Below, piece after piece: positions 43,739 to 47,580 of a DNA stretch of 47,580 bases. Where the stretch lies: positions 1-47,580 of the forward strand of contig JABGPL010000025.1 in the NCBI GenBank assembly GCA_018644935.1. The letters are read 5' to 3'. The first letter of the stretch is position 1. Every line of letters begins with the position of its first letter. This DNA comes from Calditrichota bacterium (GTDB taxonomy: Bacteria > Electryoneota > AABM5-125-24 > Hatepunaeales > Hatepunaeaceae). The notes below the pieces were generated by a model. It did no database searches, had not been told where the DNA came from, and saw only the letters and a program-made list of their open reading frames with translations. The position numbers and the translations under genes were made by a program.

Positions 43739-46003
43739 ATGGATACTAAAGTAGGAATTTACCTCTGTTCCGGTTGTGGAATCAAAGATACTATTGATCT
43801 TGAAGAACTCAAGAGCACAATTGATGATGATCTCAACTTTGTCGAGTTGGCAGAAGATGAGATGGTCTGCGGTGATTTTGAAGAGAAGATCAGAGCTGAT
43901 GTCAAAGAAAAAGAACTCAATCGAGTAATTATAGGTGCTTGCAGCGGTCGATATTTCGCTGATAAGTTCAATTTCGGTCCCGATGTTATGGTAGACCGTG
44001 TTCCATTACGTGAACTGGTTGCTTGGTCACATGATCGAAAAGACTTTGATGAGGTTATGGAAGAGAATGATTGGGATGGAGATGAGCACCCAATCCATGA
44101 GCTCGCAGCAGACTATATGCGCATGTCTTCAGCTCGAGTTGAAAACAGCGAGCCACCCACACCAATTGACGAAGAGATTTCAAAAGACATTCTGGTCGTT
44201 GGCGGTGGTGTGTCTGGAATGTCTGCGGCATTGGCATCAGCAAAAGCAGGTTATAAGGTTAATCTGGTCGAAAAGGATAGCGAACTTGGTGGAATGACCC
44301 GTCATTTCAAAATGGTCTTTCCAACGGAACCGCCATTTGAAAAACCGGCCGAACCACCCGTAGCTCAGCTTGCCGCTGAAGTCAATGGCAATGAAAATAT
44401 AAAAGTTTTCACCAGCTCGACTGTAGCAAAGACTGCTGGACAACCCGGTCAGTTCGATGTCACGGTCAAGAACGGTTCAGGTGAGGAATCATTCCGCGTC
44501 GGTGCTATCGTTCAGGCCACTGGTTGGACCCCCTATGAACCGGAAAAACTGGCTGACAAATATGGATATGGAAATTTCCAGAATGTCGTAACCAGTCTTG
44601 AACTCGAAAAAATGGTCAGTAATGGTGGAGTAAAGAGAGCATCTGATGGTAAGGCACCATCGAGTGTTGCAATAGTTCACTGTGCAGGATCTCGAGACAA
44701 GGAACATCTGGCATATTGTTCTGCGGTCTGTTGTCGAACGGCATTGAAGCAAGCCCTTTATATCCGTGAACAACTTCCCGAAACGGATGTTTATTTACTA
44801 TATAAAGATCTTCGTAGTCCGGGTGTTTACGAGCAGTTCTACGAAGCTGTACAGCAGGTTGAAGGAATTTACCTGACGAAGGGCGAAGTTGTCGATGTGA
44901 AAGAGAATGGCAATGAAATCGAGGTTTCCCTCGATGACACTCTTTTAGGCGAATCAATGACGATTAGTTCCGAGATGCTAGTATTGGCAACCGGAATGAA
45001 GCCGACAACAAGACTGGAAGGTGAATTATCAGATCTCGAGATAGATGGTATCCCGGATGCTGATTGTGAAAAGGAAGAGGATTCGAAAGAATTCCCGAAC
45101 TCTGGTACACTTAACCTACAGTATATGCAGGGACCGGATCTACCCAAATTGAAGTATGGATTTACCGATTCTCACTTCATTTGTTTCCCATATGAAACAA
45201 AAAGAACCGGAATCTACGCCGCTGGTACCGTCAGAGCTCCGATGGATATAGCAGCCGCCAGAACCGATGGTTATGGTGCTGCATTGAAAGCTATTCAGGT
45301 GATGGAACAAGCGGATAAGGGTCTGGCAGTCCACCCGCGTGTTGGAGATGCCAGTTCCCCGGATTTCTTCCTGCAAAGATGTACCCAATGTAAACGTTGT
45401 ACGCAGGAATGCCCGTTTGGAACCTTAGACGAAGACGAGAAGGGTACACCAAAACCAAATCCGATGCGCTGTCGCAGGTGTGGTATTTGTATGGGAGCTT
45501 GTCCTGAACGGATTATCTCGTTCTCAAATTATTCTCCAAACATGGTTTCTCAGATGATTAAGGCAATTGAGATTCCCGACGAGGATGAAGAGAAGAGACG
45601 TATCCTGTGCTTCGTATGTGAGAATGATGCAATGCCTGCCCTCGATATTGCGGCAATGCATCGCAAGAAACTGCCTGCTACCGTTCGTATTATTCCTGTT
45701 CGTTGTATTGGTTCAATAAATACGATTTGGATTGCTGACTCATTTTCAAATGGATTTGATGGCGTTATGTTAATTGGGTGCCAGAGAGGTGACGATTATC
45801 AATGTCACTTTGTTAGAGGCAGTGAACTTGCTCAGACTCGTATGAAGAATGTGAAAGAGAAGCTTGAACAATTAGTTCTCGAACCCGAAAGAGTTAGAAT
45901 CGAATCGGTTGAAATTTCCGACTGGCAACTCGCCGCTGGAATGATCAACGATTTCGCAGAAGAGATTGAAGAATTGGACCAGAATCCTTATAAAGGATTC
46001 TAA
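43739..46003 (+). CDS. qmoB: quinone-interacting membrane oxidoreductase subunit QmoB
   Basis: A 754-residue HdrA/MvhD-type protein. An N-terminal region (YLCSGCGIKDT, GACSGRYFADKF) precedes the flavin-binding VVGGGVSGMSAALASAKAG at about residue 150. The middle repeats the CAGSRDKEHLAYCSAVCC signature seen in QmoA. Two ferredoxin-like sets follow: Cys548-551-554-558 and Cys578-581-584-588. The C-terminal 140 residues are MvhD-like (ILCFVCENDAMP, GCQRGDDYQCHF). Its relatives take part in flavin-based electron bifurcation or confurcation, proposed also for Qmo. The last codons and the stop form a perfect hairpin. Confidence 0.95.
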   Translation: MDTKVGIYLCSGCGIKDTIDLEELKSTIDDDLNFVELAEDEMVCGDFEEKIRADVKEKELNRVIIGACSGRYFADKFNFGPDVMVDRVPLRELVAWSHDRKDFDEVMEENDWDGDEHPIHELAADYMRMSSARVENSEPPTPIDEEISKDILVVGGGVSGMSAALASAKAGYKVNLVEKDSELGGMTRHFKMVFPTEPPFEKPAEPPVAQLAAEVNGNENIKVFTSSTVAKTAGQPGQFDVTVKNGSGEESFRVGAIVQATGWTPYEPEKLADKYGYGNFQNVVTSLELEKMVSNGGVKRASDGKAPSSVAIVHCAGSRDKEHLAYCSAVCCRTALKQALYIREQLPETDVYLLYKDLRSPGVYEQFYEAVQQVEGIYLTKGEVVDVKENGNEIEVSLDDTLLGESMTISSEMLVLATGMKPTTRLEGELSDLEIDGIPDADCEKEEDSKEFPNSGTLNLQYMQGPDLPKLKYGFTDSHFICFPYETKRTGIYAAGTVRAPMDIAAARTDGYGAALKAIQVMEQADKGLAVHPRVGDASSPDFFLQRCTQCKRCTQECPFGTLDEDEKGTPKPNPMRCRRCGICMGACPERIISFSNYSPNMVSQMIKAIEIPDEDEEKRRILCFVCENDAMPALDIAAMHRKKLPATVRIIPVRCIGSINTIWIADSFSNGFDGVMLIGCQRGDDYQCHFVRGSELAQTRMKNVKEKLEQLVLEPERVRIESVEISDWQLAAGMINDFAEEIEELDQNPYKGF
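45981..46001 (+). other. perfect hairpin covering the end of qmoB
   Basis: AGAATCCTT-ATA-AAGGATTCT is a 9-pair stem with a 3-base loop that encodes the last residues of QmoB (NPYKGF) and touches the stop codon. No T-run follows, so it looks more like an mRNA-stability or processing element than a terminator. Confidence 0.5.
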
Positions 46004-46010
46004 TAATTGA

Positions 46011-46034
46011 GTGTCAGGTGAGGACACCTGACAC
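46011..46034. repeat. perfect REP-like hairpin between qmoB and dsrA
   Basis: GTGTCAGGTG-AGGA-CACCTGACAC is a 10-pair stem with a tetraloop. The internal 15-mer TGTCAGGTGAGGACA also occurs at 18047-18061, within another palindromic element, so it is a dispersed repeat. Its site, between qmoB and dsrA, could insulate or process the transcript. Confidence 0.7.
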
Positions 46035-46142
46035 CGCCTAAAGGTTTTATTAGCCGAAGTGTTTGCAAAACGTTGAAGCTGTAAAGTTTGACACATAAAC
46101 ATATTGTATTCCTCATCCAAGGAACAAACTTGAGGAGAAATC

Positions 46143-47363
46143 ATGGCAGAAGTAAAGAAGTTGGCAACAGGGAAGCTTGCCGAACTGAGAGATGGAGCAT
46201 GGCCGAGTTTCGTAACAGAAATCGAAGCCGCTGCTCAGGATAACAAAACGTCCGAGGCCCTGCTTGGAGTTCTTGAGCGTTCATATAACGAAAAGATCGG
46301 TCACTGGAAACATGGCGGCATTGTTGGTGTAATGGGCTATGGTGGTGGTGTTATCGGTCGTTATGTGGATATTCCAGAAGATTATCCGGATATTTCACAC
46401 TTCCACACGATTCGTGTCAATCAACCGGGAGGTTGGTTCTACAAAGCGGATACAATGCGGGAGATTTGCAATATCTGGGAAAGGCACGGTTCAGGATTGA
46501 CCAACATGCACGGTTCAACCGGTGATATGGTCTTTCTTGGAACAAATACGGACGAACTGGAACCAACTTTCGATGAACTGACGAAACTCGGTTTTGACCT
46601 TGGTGGATCAGGTTCTGTGATGCGTACACCTTCATGCTGTAACGGACCTGCTCGTTGTGAATGGGCAATGTACGACACTTTGAAGGTAACTTACGACTTG
46701 ACAATGCACTATCAGGATGAACTTCACCGTCCGTTCTTCCCGTACAAGTTCAAGTTTAAAATGTCTGGCTGCCCGAATGACTGTGTAGCATCTATAGCTC
46801 GTGCTGATATGTCAATTATCGGTACATGGCGTGATGATATTCAAGTCAATAATGATCGTGTTGGTCAGTATGTGAGTGATGGTCTTAACATCCAGCGTGA
46901 TGTTATTAACCGTTGCCCGACAAGTTGCATGGAATGGGACGGAAAAGAGCTTAATATCGATAACCGTAATTGTTCACGATGCATGCACTGTATCAATGTC
47001 ATGCACCTTGCACTAAGTCCGGGTAAAGATCGTGGCGCAACTATTTTGTTAGGTTCAAAGGCTCCAATTCTTGAAGGTGCATTACTTTCAAGTGTACTGG
47101 TTCCGTTTATGAAAATGGACGAACCATTTAACGATGAAGATGCAAACTTCGAAGACCTCAAAGATCTTATTGATGAGATTTGGGAAGTATGGGGTGAAGA
47201 AGGCAAGAACCGCGAACGTATCGGTGAATTTGTCGAACGTATCGGTAAGAGCAACTTCCTCGATGCAATTGGGCTCGAGCCAATACCAGAAATGGTTGCA
47301 CATCCGAGAGAGAATCCATACGTCTTCTACACATTAGGCGAAGATGATGAGGGCGAAGAGTAA
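46143..47363 (+). CDS. dsrA: dissimilatory sulfite reductase alpha subunit
   Basis: A 406-residue subunit of the sirohaem enzyme that reduces sulfite. The sirohaem/[4Fe-4S] ligand pattern is Cys166-x5-Cys172 (CNGPARC) and Cys210-x3-Cys214 (CPNDC). A ferredoxin-type insert has Cys258, 262, 277, 280 and 283 in RCPTSC and CSRCMHC. TNMHGSTGD and the C-terminal PYVFYTLGE region are typical of DsrA. A GAGGAG site precedes the ATG. Whether it belongs to the reductive bacterial or the oxidative type needs a tree. The co-occurring Sat, Apr, Qmo and pyrophosphatase fit reduction. dsrB follows after 70 bases. Confidence 0.97.
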   Translation: MAEVKKLATGKLAELRDGAWPSFVTEIEAAAQDNKTSEALLGVLERSYNEKIGHWKHGGIVGVMGYGGGVIGRYVDIPEDYPDISHFHTIRVNQPGGWFYKADTMREICNIWERHGSGLTNMHGSTGDMVFLGTNTDELEPTFDELTKLGFDLGGSGSVMRTPSCCNGPARCEWAMYDTLKVTYDLTMHYQDELHRPFFPYKFKFKMSGCPNDCVASIARADMSIIGTWRDDIQVNNDRVGQYVSDGLNIQRDVINRCPTSCMEWDGKELNIDNRNCSRCMHCINVMHLALSPGKDRGATILLGSKAPILEGALLSSVLVPFMKMDEPFNDEDANFEDLKDLIDEIWEVWGEEGKNRERIGEFVERIGKSNFLDAIGLEPIPEMVAHPRENPYVFYTLGEDDEGEE

Positions 47364-47433
47364 ATATTACTCTTTGTTCAATTCTCTAAATCGATAAGTT
47401 AAGTTCAAGTAAAATTCGATACAGGAGTTATAA

Positions 47434-47580
47434 ATGACTGCAGAACCTGCTAAAAGGTTGACTGATATCGGGCCGCCTCATTATAAAGAGAACCTGCCGC
47501 CCGTTATTTTAAACAACTATCACAAGTGGGATCGCCACGAAATTCTCGCTCCGGGTGTCTATGTGCACATCGCCGAATCC
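47434..47580 (+). CDS. dsrB: dissimilatory sulfite reductase beta subunit, cut by the window end
   Basis: The first 49 residues are visible. TDIGPPHYKENLPPVI, KWDRHEILAPGVYVHIAES matches the N-terminus of DsrB, which lies beside DsrA in the enzyme and holds the active sirohaem. AGGAG stands 7 bases before the ATG. The gene runs off the window, so the rest and any dsrD or dsrC behind it cannot be judged. Confidence 0.95.
   Translation, partial: MTAEPAKRLTDIGPPHYKENLPPVILNNYHKWDRHEILAPGVYVHIAES

Noticed and set aside
45981-46034. Hairpins after qmoB as an intrinsic terminator
   Set aside because: Both stems are perfect but no T-run follows either; they are listed as structural or repeat elements instead.

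Overview
The window (47,580 bases, moderately AT-rich by eye) is bacterial chromosome with no phage, insertion sequence, rRNA or CRISPR array. It carries the core of dissimilatory sulfate reduction (membrane pyrophosphatase, Sat, AprBA, QmoCAB, DsrA and the start of DsrB). The host also encodes surface proteins ending in NPF-type C-terminal sorting or FlgD-like domains, a predicted outer-membrane barrel and a TolC-type protein. This combination suggests a Gram-negative sulfate/sulfite reducer of the FCB superphylum or a neighbouring candidate phylum rather than a classical desulfobacterium. That placement is inference; no rRNA is present to test it.

Layout. Bases 1-3253 (+): sulfur mobilisation and tRNA modification, with a truncated thiouridylase-like protein, a small unknown protein, QueH, a cysteine desulfurase and an IscU scaffold fused to a SufT-like (DUF59) domain. 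Bases 3314-8044 (-): PHP-glycosyltransferase fusion, GMC oxidoreductase and short-chain dehydrogenase. Bases 8235-12213 (+): response regulator with HD-GYP output, glutamate racemase without a normal start codon, and Rho. Bases 12343-25559 (-): housekeeping and envelope genes. These are a CCA-adding enzyme, YIP1 membrane protein, lone DNA methyltransferase, TolC plus LolD-like ATPase, TlpA plus outer-membrane barrel, NfeD, ComEC, RNase HII, YraN and a secreted lamin-tail protein. A REP-like palindromic element lies at 17966-18113. Bases 25773-33585 (+): two methyltransferases, tRNA-Phe, a PflX-like radical SAM protein, Ogt, TerC and a 1207-residue surface protein with nested internal repeats, closed by a strong terminator.

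Bases 33942-47580 (+) are the sulfate-respiration island. A good sigma-70-type promoter precedes hppA, then sat, aprB and aprA, ending in a hairpin terminator. A second block follows: zinc-ribbon protein, YkgJ-family cysteine-cluster protein, qmoC, qmoA, qmoB, then (after two hairpins) dsrA and dsrB. Sat activates sulfate to APS and releases pyrophosphate, which HppA would hydrolyse while storing energy as an ion gradient. AprBA reduces APS to sulfite with electrons from the Qmo complex, and DsrAB reduces sulfite.

The most interesting points are the non-canonical qmoC-A-B order, the two uncharacterised cysteine-rich proteins whose reading frames overlap into qmoC, and the IscU-DUF59 fusion.
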